Shown: positions 9,073 to 17,408 of the stretch, piece by piece
Layout: every line of letters begins with the position of its first letter
Numbering within the stretch: position 1 is the first letter of the stretch
Notes under the pieces: model-generated
Databases searched by the model: none
The model's input: the letters and a program-made list of their open reading frames with translations, nothing else
What the model was told of the DNA's origin: nothing
Position numbers and translations under genes: made by a program
Assembly (NCBI RefSeq): GCF_001012815.1
Contig: NZ_JYJP01000016.1
Span: 28,161-92,160, forward strand
Length of the DNA stretch: 64,000 nt
Reading direction: 5' to 3'
Source of the DNA: Vibrio mexicanus
Lineage (GTDB): Bacteria; Pseudomonadota; Gammaproteobacteria; Enterobacterales; Vibrionaceae

Positions 9073-9483
9073 ATGATGTCAGATGAAGAACGCGCTCTGG
9101 AATGGATGCGTCAGCAAGCCTACAAAATAGATCCCTACAGCGAAGAGCTCTCTTTTGAAGAGTGCTTAGAGTTAATTGGCCCGGCTTTTAAAAAAGGAAA
9201 AAGCATGGCCCAGTTGAGACACTTATTAGGTGAAGCGGATCGCCGAGCGGGTGCTGCCGAGCGTAAACATGCTGCCTTGAAGTACGCTAAAGAAAAAAGT
9301 CCGAACGCAGGTCAAATTCTTCGCCTGCAAGGTAAACTGCAGCGAGTTGAATTGGCATTGAAGCTTGCGACAGGCGATAACAATATGACGATTTCTCAGT
9401 TTTGTGCAGAGTACGATGTTACCAAGAAAGACGGTAATACCGCTTGGCACGAAAAGCTGGTGGAGCAGAACAAAAAGCGTTAA
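9073..9483 (+). CDS. Conserved hypothetical protein, 136 aa
   Basis: A soluble, charged, mostly helical protein with no signal peptide. The N-terminal half has an acidic start (MMSDEERALEWMRQQAYKIDPYSEELSFEE). The middle is basic and Ala-rich (LRHLLGEADRRAGAAERKHAALKYAKEK), with QLRHLL and QILRLQGKLQRVELAL segments that could form amphipathic helices. GGAT lies 7 bases before the first ATG. I do not recognise a family. It stands alone, followed by the Zur-box region of the next gene. Confidence 0.6.
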   Translation: MMSDEERALEWMRQQAYKIDPYSEELSFEECLELIGPAFKKGKSMAQLRHLLGEADRRAGAAERKHAALKYAKEKSPNAGQILRLQGKLQRVELALKLATGDNNMTISQFCAEYDVTKKDGNTAWHEKLVEQNKKR

Positions 9484-9592
9484 TTCGCTCTGGAACCTCT
9501 TCCTCCTAATCGAGTTTCAAATTTCCTTAATTTGCCTCTGTTTAGAGGTGAAACTTTGTAAGAATTAGTGTAATTTCGCCTCTTTATATCGG

Positions 9593-9607
9593 TGTTATAA
9601 TATAACA
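9593..9607. promoter_or_regulatory. Zur-type operator upstream of the DksA paralog
   Basis: TGTTATAATATAACA is a perfect 15-bp palindrome about its central base and matches the core of the gammaproteobacterial Zur (zinc uptake regulator) box, GTTATANTATAAC. It contains TATAAT (9596-9601), so Zur binding would block a -10 element. It is 136 bp before the ATG of the cysteine-poor DksA gene. Confidence 0.75.
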
Positions 9608-9743
9608 TTGCTAGTTCCTTTTTGGCGACTCTCCCTTGCTTGATGGTGGTCGTGTCAAAAACTGGGATTATCGTTTTAGATTGATTGCTTTAGTCATGCG
9701 GTATTGGTTAATCGCATAGTGGTCAATTATGCTAGGAGGGCTT

Positions 9744-10169
9744 ATGAACGTAGAACAACAAGCGTTGATGTCGGAGGAAGAGATCCTTGCGGCGCCAGAA
9801 TCAGATTACATGAACGAAGCTCAGCTGGCCTTTTTCGAAAACAGGCTGATGGAGCTCTACCAATCAACATCGGATCATATCGAACGTACACGTAAAGAAA
9901 TGACCCAGCCTATGGAGTTCAGTGACGAAAGTGATCGAGCTTCTAGTGAAGAGCAATCGGCCATTGCGCTGCGGATTATCGACCGAGAGCAAAAGTTGCT
10001 ACCGAAGATTCGACAATCTCTCGCGCGCTTGAGGGCAGGGGATTACGGTTACTGTTTGGAATCTGGCGACCCGATTGGTATACCACGCTTGCTTATAAGG
10101 CCTACTGCTGAGTACTGCGCTGAAGTGAAGGAACAGTTAGAAAACAAAGAGCATCGTTACAGAGATTAA
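9744..10169 (+). CDS. DksA-like RNA polymerase regulator lacking two zinc cysteines
   Basis: A 141-aa TraR/DksA protein. DksA acts in the RNA polymerase secondary channel together with ppGpp. The coiled-coil tip DxxDxA is conserved (Asp61, Asp64, Ala66), so it should be functional. The zinc finger is degenerate: against E. coli DksA (Cys114, Cys117, Cys135, Cys138) it keeps Cys104 and Cys125 but has Ser107 and Val128, as in zinc-independent P. aeruginosa DksA2. The start at 9744 follows GGAGGG; the in-frame ATG at 9729 lacks a ribosome site. A Zur-type box upstream suggests expression under zinc starvation, when it would replace the zinc-containing DksA (inference from the DksA2 precedent). 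Confidence 0.9.
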   Translation: MNVEQQALMSEEEILAAPESDYMNEAQLAFFENRLMELYQSTSDHIERTRKEMTQPMEFSDESDRASSEEQSAIALRIIDREQKLLPKIRQSLARLRAGDYGYCLESGDPIGIPRLLIRPTAEYCAEVKEQLENKEHRYRD

Positions 10170-10187
10170 TGCGCTAGCTAAAAAATC

Positions 10188-10217
10188 AAGCCACTCAGTT
10201 GAGTGGCTTGTTTTTTA
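10188..10217 (+). terminator. Terminator after the DksA paralog
   Basis: AAGCCACTC (10188-10196), AGTT loop and GAGTGGCTT (10201-10209) form a perfect stem followed by a T-rich tract. The upstream A-run makes it usable from the opposite side for fruR. Confidence 0.9.
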
Positions 10218-10231
10218 TCTTCAGAGTGACC

Positions 10232-11212
10232 CTAACTGCGAATAACAATCTTTCTTGGGATCAGTTCAATACCCGGCTCGTAGCGCTTAGCGGAAGCGTT
10301 CAAAGCTAGCGCCATTGCGCTGTCAGCAATTAGCTCAAACTTCTGCGGGAGTGAGTTTATCTTCATTGGCAAGAAGTCGAGCAAACGATTATCACCAAAG
10401 GTCGCAAGCTTAACTTGATTAACCAATTCAGGTCTTTCAAGCATTACATCTAAAACACCTTCTAGTAAGGTATAAGAGGTCGTGATAATTGCATTAGGGA
10501 CTTCATTGTTCTCAACCCAGCGAGAAAAAAGCGCCTTTCCTTCTTCGCGTGCGAAATGCTCTCCATACACAACTTGGCTGTTAATGTTGTTCTTACCACA
10601 CACTGACATAAAGCCTAACTCACGCTCTTTAGATATTTGTAGATCGGGCAGGGCACCAATTAAGCCAATACTGTTAATAGAGTCAGAGAGAATGGAATTG
10701 GTTAACTCAAAAGCACTATCGAAATCTTCACTGACAACGCTGCAAAAAAACTCGTCATCTAGAGGACGGTCGAGGGCGATGATTGGTGTGCCGGATTTTT
10801 GCAGTTTTAAATAGTAGTCGTTGGCATCGGTCATACTGCTGGCGACAAACAGCGCATCAATACGCCTGCTGATAAGCGCCTCTGCCACCTTTTGCTCAGT
10901 ATCTGGATCATCGTCTGAACAGCCAATCAAAATTTGGTAACCGGCTTTACGTGAGTTTTGCTCAATCAGTTTGGCAAGTCTTGCGTAACTGGTGTTCTCT
11001 AAATCTGGGATAATCAAACCAAATGAACGCGAGTTTCCAGCTCGAAGGGCAGACGCTGCGACATCCGGCTTGTAGTTATGCTCTTCTACCACAGCCATGA
11101 CTTTACGCTGAGTCTTTTCGCTGATTCGGTATTTTTGTGCCTTACCGTTTATTACATAGCTAGCCGTAGTTTTGGAAACACCTGCTAGTTTTGCTATCTC
11201 ATCTAAAGTCAT
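10232..11212 (-). CDS. fruR: FruR (Cra) LacI-family fructose regulator
   Basis: A 326-aa LacI-type regulator closely resembling E. coli Cra. The helix-turn-helix reads MTLDEIAKLAGVSKTTASYV followed by INGKAQKYRIS (1-31); GLIIPDLENTSYARLAKLIE begins the sugar-phosphate domain. Later blocks (IGALPDLQIS, TTSYTLLEGVLDVML, LATFGDNRLLDFLP) also match. The ligand is probably fructose 1-phosphate. It is divergent from fruBKA, and the spacer has three matching operators. In V. cholerae FruR has been reported to act on the fru operon through such operators. The frame is intact. Confidence 0.95.
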   Translation of the reverse strand: MTLDEIAKLAGVSKTTASYVINGKAQKYRISEKTQRKVMAVVEEHNYKPDVAASALRAGNSRSFGLIIPDLENTSYARLAKLIEQNSRKAGYQILIGCSDDDPDTEQKVAEALISRRIDALFVASSMTDANDYYLKLQKSGTPIIALDRPLDDEFFCSVVSEDFDSAFELTNSILSDSINSIGLIGALPDLQISKERELGFMSVCGKNNINSQVVYGEHFAREEGKALFSRWVENNEVPNAIITTSYTLLEGVLDVMLERPELVNQVKLATFGDNRLLDFLPMKINSLPQKFELIADSAMALALNASAKRYEPGIELIPRKIVIRS

Positions 11213-11282
11213 TCAATCAACCTTGTTCTGTGCGCAGGATCATATTAATGCACACATGATCTTATGTTGGGTTGAATTATAA

Positions 11283-11298
11283 GCTGAAACGATTCAGT
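11283..11298. promoter_or_regulatory. FruR operator 1
   Basis: GCTGAAACGATTCAGT is a near-perfect Cra/FruR palindrome (core TGAAWCGNTTCA). It lies 70 bp upstream of the fruR start and 212 bp before fruB, so it may mediate autoregulation as well. Confidence 0.9.
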
Positions 11299-11304
11299 AT
11301 AAAA

Positions 11305-11320
11305 GCTGAAAGGATTCAGC
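11305..11320. promoter_or_regulatory. FruR operator 2
   Basis: GCTGAAAGGATTCAGC has perfect outer half-sites with an altered centre. It is centred 22 bp from operator 1, about two helical turns, so the two sites face the same side of the DNA. Confidence 0.88.
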
Positions 11321-11419
11321 AAAGCTTTAAAGCAGACCCAAATCACGATTATTCAAGATTCTATGGTTTAAAGAGCTTTTCTGAACCTTTTTGTAGTTCG
11401 ACTTTTTATTTGTCGACTT

Positions 11420-11435
11420 GCTGAATCGATTCAGT
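11420..11435. promoter_or_regulatory. FruR operator 3
   Basis: GCTGAATCGATTCAGT is the closest of the three to the Cra consensus. It lies 74 bp before the fruB ATG and about 115 bp from operator 2, an arrangement that would allow looping or direct contact with polymerase. Confidence 0.92.
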
Positions 11436-11509
11436 GGTTTGGCAAGGCAAAACCTTCGAGTGGTGGAATGCCACTTCGGTGAAACCAGATAACTTATGTT
11501 GGAGAGCCC

Positions 11510-12672
11510 ATGCTTAAGCTAAACAACAATGACATTACACTAGCGCAGTCAGCATCAGACAAGTTTGCTGCGATCAAATCAATTGCTCAGTCATTAACAG
11601 AAAAAGGCCTTGTAGAAGAGGGCTATGTAGAGGGCATGCTTAATCGTGAGAACCAAAACTCTACGTTTTTGGGTAACGGTATCGCGATTCCACACGGCAC
11701 AACGGATACGCGCGCTATGGTGAAAACCACAGGTGTTGCTGTGCATCACTTCCCTCAGGGTGTCGATTGGGGGATGGCAACACAGTTTACGTGGCAATTG
11801 GTATTGCCGCTAAGTCAGATGAACACCTAGGCATTCTAAAACAACTTACGAAAGTACTGAGCGCAGAAGGTGTAGAGCAGCGTTTACGTGATGCGAGTAA
11901 AGGTGAGGAAATCGCTGCACTGCTGAATGGCGATGTACAACTAGAAGCTGACTTTGATGCTTCTCTTATTCAACTGCTTTTCCCTGCAAGCGACATGGTG
12001 CAAATGAGCGCTGTGGCTGGTGGCCTTTTGAAAAACACAGGCTGTGGCGAGAAAGAGCTGGTTGCGGATCTCATTACCAAAAACCCAACGCATTTAGGTA
12101 AAGGCTTGTGGCTTGTGGGTAGCGAGAAAAGCGTGACTCGTACTGGCGTTTCCTTTGTGTCTACTGCTAACGATTGCGAGTTTGAAGGCGAGCAGGTGCG
12201 TGGCTTAGTGGCTTTCGCCGCTTGCAATAATGCTCACCAGTCTATTCTGAGTAACCTGTCGAAAATTGTTTTTAACGGCGAACAAGAAAAGCTGCTTAAT
12301 GCGAATGCTGCACAAGTAATTGGCTTACTCAGTAACGAAGAGTTTAGCGGTGAAGGAGTAACAGTTCAGTCCCTTGAACAAGATGACACAGCAGCAGACA
12401 ACGTAGCAGTCTACAAAATTAAGAACGCTCACGGTTTGCACGCTCGCCCTGGTGCAATGCTCGTTGCGGAAGCGAAGAAGTTTGAATCTACCATTCGTGT
12501 TTCAAACCTTGATGGTGATGGAAAAGAAGTGAACGCGAAGAGTTTGATGAAAGTGATTGCTCTTGGTGTTAAGCACGGTCACAGCTTGCAGTTTACCGCG
12601 GAAGGTACCGATGCAGCCGTTGCACTGGAATCTATTGGTCAAGCAATCAATGCCGGCTTAGGCGAGGGTTAA
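11510..12672 (+). CDS. fruB: Fructose PTS EIIA-M-HPr multiphosphoryl transfer protein, frameshifted
   Basis: An about 387-aa fusion protein passing phosphate from EI to FruA. The EIIA-Fru domain (1-145) has its phosphorylated His62 in GNGIAIPHG. A central M domain follows, and the C-terminal HPr (FPr) domain has its active His in HGLHARPG (codon 12439-12441). The frame breaks at 11769-11775: VDWG then DGNTVYVAIGIA needs one more G in the G-run. The upstream piece would otherwise stop at 11830. The first gene of the fru operon, 4 bp before fruK. SD-like GGAGAG precedes the ATG. Expression should respond to FruR. Confidence 0.93.
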
Positions 12673-12676
12673 CTCA

Positions 12677-13660
12677 ATGGCTATCACGAATAAGGTTGTC
12701 ACCGTGACGCTTAATCCTGCGCTAGACCTAACCGGAAGCCTCGAGCTTCTCAAGCATGGTTCGGTGAGTGTGGTTGATGAAAGCAGTCTACACGCAGCTG
12801 GTAAAGGTGTGAATGTGGCTAAAGTGCTCAGTGATTTAGGCGCGGAAGTGACGGTGACGGGTTTTTTAGGTAAAGATAATCCAGAACTATTTCACCAACT
12901 CTTTGCTGACATTGAAGTAAACGATCGTTTTGTTGAAGTCGATGGTGCGACTCGTATCAACGTAAAGTTAGTTGAAGACAATGGCACCGTAAGTGACATT
13001 AACTTCCCGGGCGTACAAGTGACTACGCAAGATATTGCGCGCTTTGAAGCAACCTTGTTTGAGCTTGCTGAAACACATGATTACTTTGTTATTGCGGGAA
13101 GTCTGCCTCGCGGTATTGAACCTCAGCAGTGCGCCGCTTGGATTGATGCGCTGTACAAGCAGGGCAAGAAAGTTCTATTCGACAGCAGTAAAGCCGCGCT
13201 CAAAGCTGGCATTGAATCTCACCCATGGCTTATCAAACCAAACGAAGAAGAGTTAGGTGAATTTATGGGTGAGCAATTAGATACGGCAGAAAAGTGCCAA
13301 GTGGCCGCTCAGTCTCTCAGTGAAAAGGGCATCGATAACATTGTCGTGTCTATGGGCAGCGAAGGTGTGATGTGGCTAAACGATAACGCTTGGCTTCGTT
13401 CACAGCCTCCTCGTATGCAGGTGGTAAGCACGGTAGGCGCGGGCGACACTCTTGTTGCCGGCCTGTGTTGGGGCCATATGCAGCAGATGCCAAAACCAGA
13501 TTTACTACGTTTCGCTACCGCTCTTTCTGCCATGGCAGTTGGCCAAGTGGGCGTAGGCCTAACCAGTCAAGAAGAACTGGACAAAATTAAGCTCGGAACA
13601 AACGTGAGCGAGCTTTCTCCAATCACGAACCTAGACATGCCCCTATCAGGCACGAACTAA
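12677..13660 (+). CDS. fruK: 1-phosphofructokinase
   Basis: A 327-aa PfkB-family kinase converting fructose 1-phosphate to fructose 1,6-bisphosphate with ATP. It shows the sugar-binding NPALD (13-17), the GKGVN motif (42-46), IAGSLPRG (139-146) and the ATP and anion-hole motif VGAGDT (253-258), with Asp257 as catalytic base. The length is a little over the usual 310-315 aa because of a C-terminal extension. The frame is intact, lying 4 bp after fruB and 13 bp before fruA. Confidence 0.96.
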   Translation: MAITNKVVTVTLNPALDLTGSLELLKHGSVSVVDESSLHAAGKGVNVAKVLSDLGAEVTVTGFLGKDNPELFHQLFADIEVNDRFVEVDGATRINVKLVEDNGTVSDINFPGVQVTTQDIARFEATLFELAETHDYFVIAGSLPRGIEPQQCAAWIDALYKQGKKVLFDSSKAALKAGIESHPWLIKPNEEELGEFMGEQLDTAEKCQVAAQSLSEKGIDNIVVSMGSEGVMWLNDNAWLRSQPPRMQVVSTVGAGDTLVAGLCWGHMQQMPKPDLLRFATALSAMAVGQVGVGLTSQEELDKIKLGTNVSELSPITNLDMPLSGTN

Positions 13661-13673
13661 GGAACAGAAGGTT

Positions 13674-15409
13674 ATGACTATGAATATTGCCATTATTACA
13701 GCCTGCCCAAGCGGCGTGGCGAATAGCATTCTTGCGGCAGGTTTACTTGAGCAAGCGGCAAAGAAATTGGGTTGGGACGCTAAGATTGAGTGTCAATCAA
13801 GCGTTATTGACTCAACACCTTTAAGTGCTGACGACATTAGCAATGCGGATGTTGTGTTCATTGCAGCGAGTACGCCTGTTGAGACTTCGCGTTTTGTTGG
13901 ACAAAAAGTGTATCAAGTCGATATCAAAGAGGTGATTGAGGACGCCACTGTTTGTTTGGAGAAAGCACCGTCTTTGGCGACAGAATTAACGCAAGCAACG
14001 ACCGTTGCAAAATTGCAATCTGCTGAGTCGGGTGCGAAGAAAATTGTCGCGATTACTGCTTGCCCAACTGGGGTTGCACATACTTTCATGGCGGCTGAAG
14101 CATTAGAAGAAGAAGGTAAGCGTCGTGGTCACCAAATCAAAGTGGAAACGCGCGGTTCAGTGGGCGCTAAGAATCAACTAACCGAACAGGAAATTGCAGA
14201 CGCGGATTTAGTGATTATCGCGGCTGATATTGAAGTGCCACTAGATCGCTTCAACGGCAAGAAGTTATATCGCACTAAAACGAGCCCTGCGCTGAAAAAG
14301 ACAGCAGAAGAGATGGATAATGCGTTTGCACAAGCGACGACATATCAGCATTCCGGCTCTGCTAGTACTGCCGCTACAGAAGAGAAGAAAGGTTTTTACA
14401 AGCATCTTATGACTGGTGTGTCGCACATGCTGCCAGTGGTGGTTGCGGGTGGTTTGATTATCGCTCTGTCATTTGTTTTCGGTATCGAAGCATTCCAAGA
14501 AGAGGGCACGTTAGCGGCTGCGCTTATGAACATCGGTGGCGGTTCGGCCTTTGCGTTGATGATTCCAGTGCTCGCGGGCTATATTGCGTTCTCGATTGCT
14601 GACCGTCCAGGTTTAGCGCCGGGCCTTGTGGGGGTATGTTAGCCAGTTCAACGGGCGCCGGTTTCCTCGGTGGTATTGCGGCTGGTTTCATTGCAGGTTA
14701 CACAGCAAAACTGCTGGCTGACAAGGTGTCTCTGCCTCAATCTATGGAAGCGTTGAAACCTATTTTGATCATTCCATTTGTCGCAACGCTTGCTACTGGT
14801 TTGGCCATGATCTACGTTGTTGGTGGCCCTGTTTCTGGGATTATGACGGCGCTAACTGACTTTCTAAACAACATGGGTACAGACAGCGCAGTTCTTCTTG
14901 GCGTTGTGCTAGGTGCCATGATGTGTTTCGACCTTGGTGGTCCAGTGAACAAGGCGGCATACGCATTTGGTGTAGGTCTACTGGCTTCTCAAACTTACGC
15001 ACCGATGGCGGCAATCATGGCTGCGGGCATGGTTCCTGCGTTAGGTATGGGCTTAGCGACATTCATCGCCAAGAACAAATTTGAGCAAAGTGAACGTGAA
15101 GCAGGTAAGGCTTCGTTTGTACTTGGCCTATGTTTCATCTCTGAAGGTGCAATTCCATTTGCAGCGAAAGATCCGATGCGTGTTATTCCTGCATGTATGG
15201 CAGGTGGTGCATTAACGGGCGCGTTGTCGATGTTGTTCGGTGCGCAGCTTATGGCACCACACGGTGGTCTATTTGTACTGCTAATTCCAAATGCGATTAC
15301 ACCAGTATTGATGTACCTAGTGGCAATTGCAGCGGGTACAGCAGTCACAGGTTTTGGCTACGCACTACTAAAAGGTCGTGCTGAGCAAAAACAAGCTGCA
15401 ACGGCATAA
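13674..15409 (+). CDS. fruA: Fructose PTS transporter EIIB'BC, frameshifted
   Basis: An about 577-aa membrane permease that imports fructose as fructose 1-phosphate. Two tandem EIIB domains open the protein: the first has ITACPSGVANSI (Cys11) and the second ITACPTGVAHTFMAAEAL, with the probable phosphorylation site Cys130. EIIC begins near residue 240 (YKHLMTGVSHMLPVVVAGGL) and ends with KGRAEQKQ. The frame breaks at 14631-14636: PGLVGG then MLASSTGAGFLGGI needs one more G in a five-G run. AGAAGG lies before the ATG. It is the last gene of the operon, before a strong terminator. Confidence 0.94.
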
Positions 15410-15427
15410 CCTTAATCGACTAAACAG

Positions 15428-15459
15428 AGCCCATCGACATCATGTCGATGGGCTTTTTT
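15428..15459 (+). terminator. Terminator of the fru operon
   Basis: AGCCCATCGAC (15428-15438) pairs perfectly with GTCGATGGGCT (15444-15454) and is followed by TTTTTT. Confidence 0.93.
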
Positions 15460-15666
15460 GATTGAATCTTGGCGATGATTGACAGACTACTCTAGTGTAC
15501 TTTTGTTGAAATTAGGCAACTAACTGCCTAAAAGACCTTAATTTATGTTAAATTATGCCGTTCAGGATTAGATAGGAAGAATTTAATAAACTCTGTTTCA
15601 TAATGCGGGATTTGCCTTGTGGACAAGTTATTCTAATCGGACATTAATCAACATGGAGTTGGTCGT

Positions 15667-15687
15667 TACATTCACGTTTTGAATGTA
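15667..15687. repeat. Inverted repeat just upstream of the BCCT gene
   Basis: TACATTC (15667-15673) and GAATGTA (15681-15687) are perfect 7-bp arms with a 7-bp spacer, 14 bp before the ATG. It is a possible operator or leader hairpin. Another hairpin, TTAGGCA with TGCCTAA, lies near 15515-15534. Confidence 0.35.
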
Positions 15688-15701
15688 CAACATCATAACT
15701 T

Positions 15702-17306
15702 ATGAGTTATAAATCAAAAAAATATAGTATTGAATCAACAGATTACCAAGTCGGTCAGGACAATGTGACAAAGTGGGGCATGGATGTTCACAACACAGTC
15801 TTCACTGCTTCGGTTGGTCTTTCCCTCCTTTTTATTGTGACGCTACTTGTTCTGTCACCAGCGGACTCTAAAGCCGCTATCGATGCGGTAAAAGCAGCAA
15901 TGCTTTCCAAGTTTGACTTTGTATTTATGTGGGGAGCAAATATCCTTCTCATACTCGCCATTGTGATTGCATTCTCTCCTTTAGGCAAAATCCGTTTAGG
16001 TGGTGACGACGCGACCTCTGATTATTCTACTCTGTCTTGGATTGCGATGCTGTTTGCAGCGGGTATGGGGATCGGTCTTATCTTCTGGGGCGTGGCAGAG
16101 CCAACCGCCTTCTTCACAGATTGGTTTGGTACACCGCTTAATGTAGAACCTTATACTGCTGAAGGTCGTGAATTAGCACTGGGCTCGGCGGTTTTCCACT
16201 GGGGTTTCCATGCGTGGGCTATATACGGCATGACGGCGTTGTCACTGGCATACTTTGTTTACAACAAAGGCTTGCCACTTTCAATGCGTTCTGTTTTCTA
16301 CCCAATTCTAGGCGACAGAGTTTGGGGCCGTATTGGTGATGTGATTGATGTAATGTCAGTTCTGGTAATTCTGTTCGGTCTAGCGACTTCACTGGGCCTA
16401 GGTGGCTCGCAAGCAGCAAGTGGTATCAGCCACGTATTTGGCTTAAGCAATAGTTTATTCCTGCAGGTTCTAATCATTCTAACCATCATGGGCCTTGCTA
16501 TTGTTTCAGTGGTTCGTGGTATGGATGGCGGTGTTAAGCTGCTTAGTAACCTTAACATGGTCATCGCTTTTGCGTTCATGGGTTTACTGACTATTTTGAA
16601 CTTTACTACGGCGTTTGACTCACTGTTTACCGGAGTTGTTGGGTATGTAAAAAATATCCTACCGCTAAGTCAAAGTGTTGGCCGTGAAGATACGACTTGG
16701 TTACACGGCTGGACTGTTTTCTACTGGGCTTGGTGGGTAGCTTACGCACCATTCTTCGGTATGTTCGTTGCTCGAATCTCGAAGGGCCGTACAATCCGCG
16801 AATTCTTAGTATGTGTATTGGTAATCCCAACACTGGTAACAACCGCGTGGATGTCTTTCTTCGGTGGTATTGCGATTCAGCAGGTGATCGATAACGTAGG
16901 TCTGCTCGGCCTAGAGCAAGGTATTACAGACGTATCATTAAGCCTTTTCTACATGCTTGATGCGTACTCAATGGGTGACATCCTATCGGTAGTTGCTGTA
17001 GCGCTGATTATCGTATTCTTCGTAACGACGCTGGATTCAGGTTCTATCGTAGTCGACAGTATGACTGCGGGTGGTAAGTTAGAGCTTCCAATCAAACAGA
17101 AAGTTATTTGGGCTCTTATCTCAGCGACCATTGCTGTCGTTATGCTTTGGGTTGGAGGTACCGAGTCGATTCAAGCATTGCAATCTATCACCATCATTGC
17201 CGCTCTGCCGTTCACCATTATCTTGATAGTGGGTTGTGTCAGCTTACTAAAAGGTCTTATGACTGAAGTTGGTCAGCCTAAAGCAGCAAGACAAAAAGCG
17301 TTGTAA
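15702..17306 (+). CDS. BCCT-family osmolyte transporter
   Basis: A 534-aa transporter of the betaine/choline/carnitine family with about 12 membrane segments. The core shows AAGMGIGLIFWGVAEP (the glycine-rich sodium-coupling and substrate helix of BetP-like proteins), HWGFHAWAIYG, and the aromatic box YWAWWVAYAPFFGMFVARIS. The N-tail is short and the C-tail (MTEVGQPKAARQKAL) lacks the long BetP osmosensing extension. Likely substrates are glycine betaine or related compatible solutes, typical of marine vibrios. It is monocistronic, flanked by terminators; no strong ribosome site precedes the ATG. Confidence 0.93.
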   Translation: MSYKSKKYSIESTDYQVGQDNVTKWGMDVHNTVFTASVGLSLLFIVTLLVLSPADSKAAIDAVKAAMLSKFDFVFMWGANILLILAIVIAFSPLGKIRLGGDDATSDYSTLSWIAMLFAAGMGIGLIFWGVAEPTAFFTDWFGTPLNVEPYTAEGRELALGSAVFHWGFHAWAIYGMTALSLAYFVYNKGLPLSMRSVFYPILGDRVWGRIGDVIDVMSVLVILFGLATSLGLGGSQAASGISHVFGLSNSLFLQVLIILTIMGLAIVSVVRGMDGGVKLLSNLNMVIAFAFMGLLTILNFTTAFDSLFTGVVGYVKNILPLSQSVGREDTTWLHGWTVFYWAWWVAYAPFFGMFVARISKGRTIREFLVCVLVIPTLVTTAWMSFFGGIAIQQVIDNVGLLGLEQGITDVSLSLFYMLDAYSMGDILSVVAVALIIVFFVTTLDSGSIVVDSMTAGGKLELPIKQKVIWALISATIAVVMLWVGGTESIQALQSITIIAALPFTIILIVGCVSLLKGLMTEVGQPKAARQKAL

Positions 17307-17348
17307 TCGACCTTTAACTCGCTGATGTTATCAGTAACGAGCTGAATC

Positions 17349-17381
17349 AAAAAGCCAGTGAATTATGTTCACTGGCTTTTT
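17349..17381. terminator. Bidirectional terminator
   Basis: AAAAAGCCAGTG (17349-17360) pairs with CACTGGCTTTTT (17370-17381). It serves the BCCT gene on the plus strand and the Hsp70-like operon on the minus strand. Confidence 0.92.
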
Positions 17382-17408
17382 AGTATTTGAGAAATCAAAT
17401 TGAAGAAC

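Noticed and set aside
11510..12672. fruB fragments as two separate genes (EIIA alone and M-HPr)
   Set aside because: Residues read on without gap across the break, and the known FruB is a fusion; a missing G is simpler.
14995..15348. A 117-codon minus-strand frame inside fruA
   Set aside because: Antisense shadow of the conserved EIIC domain; composition mirrors the membrane codons.
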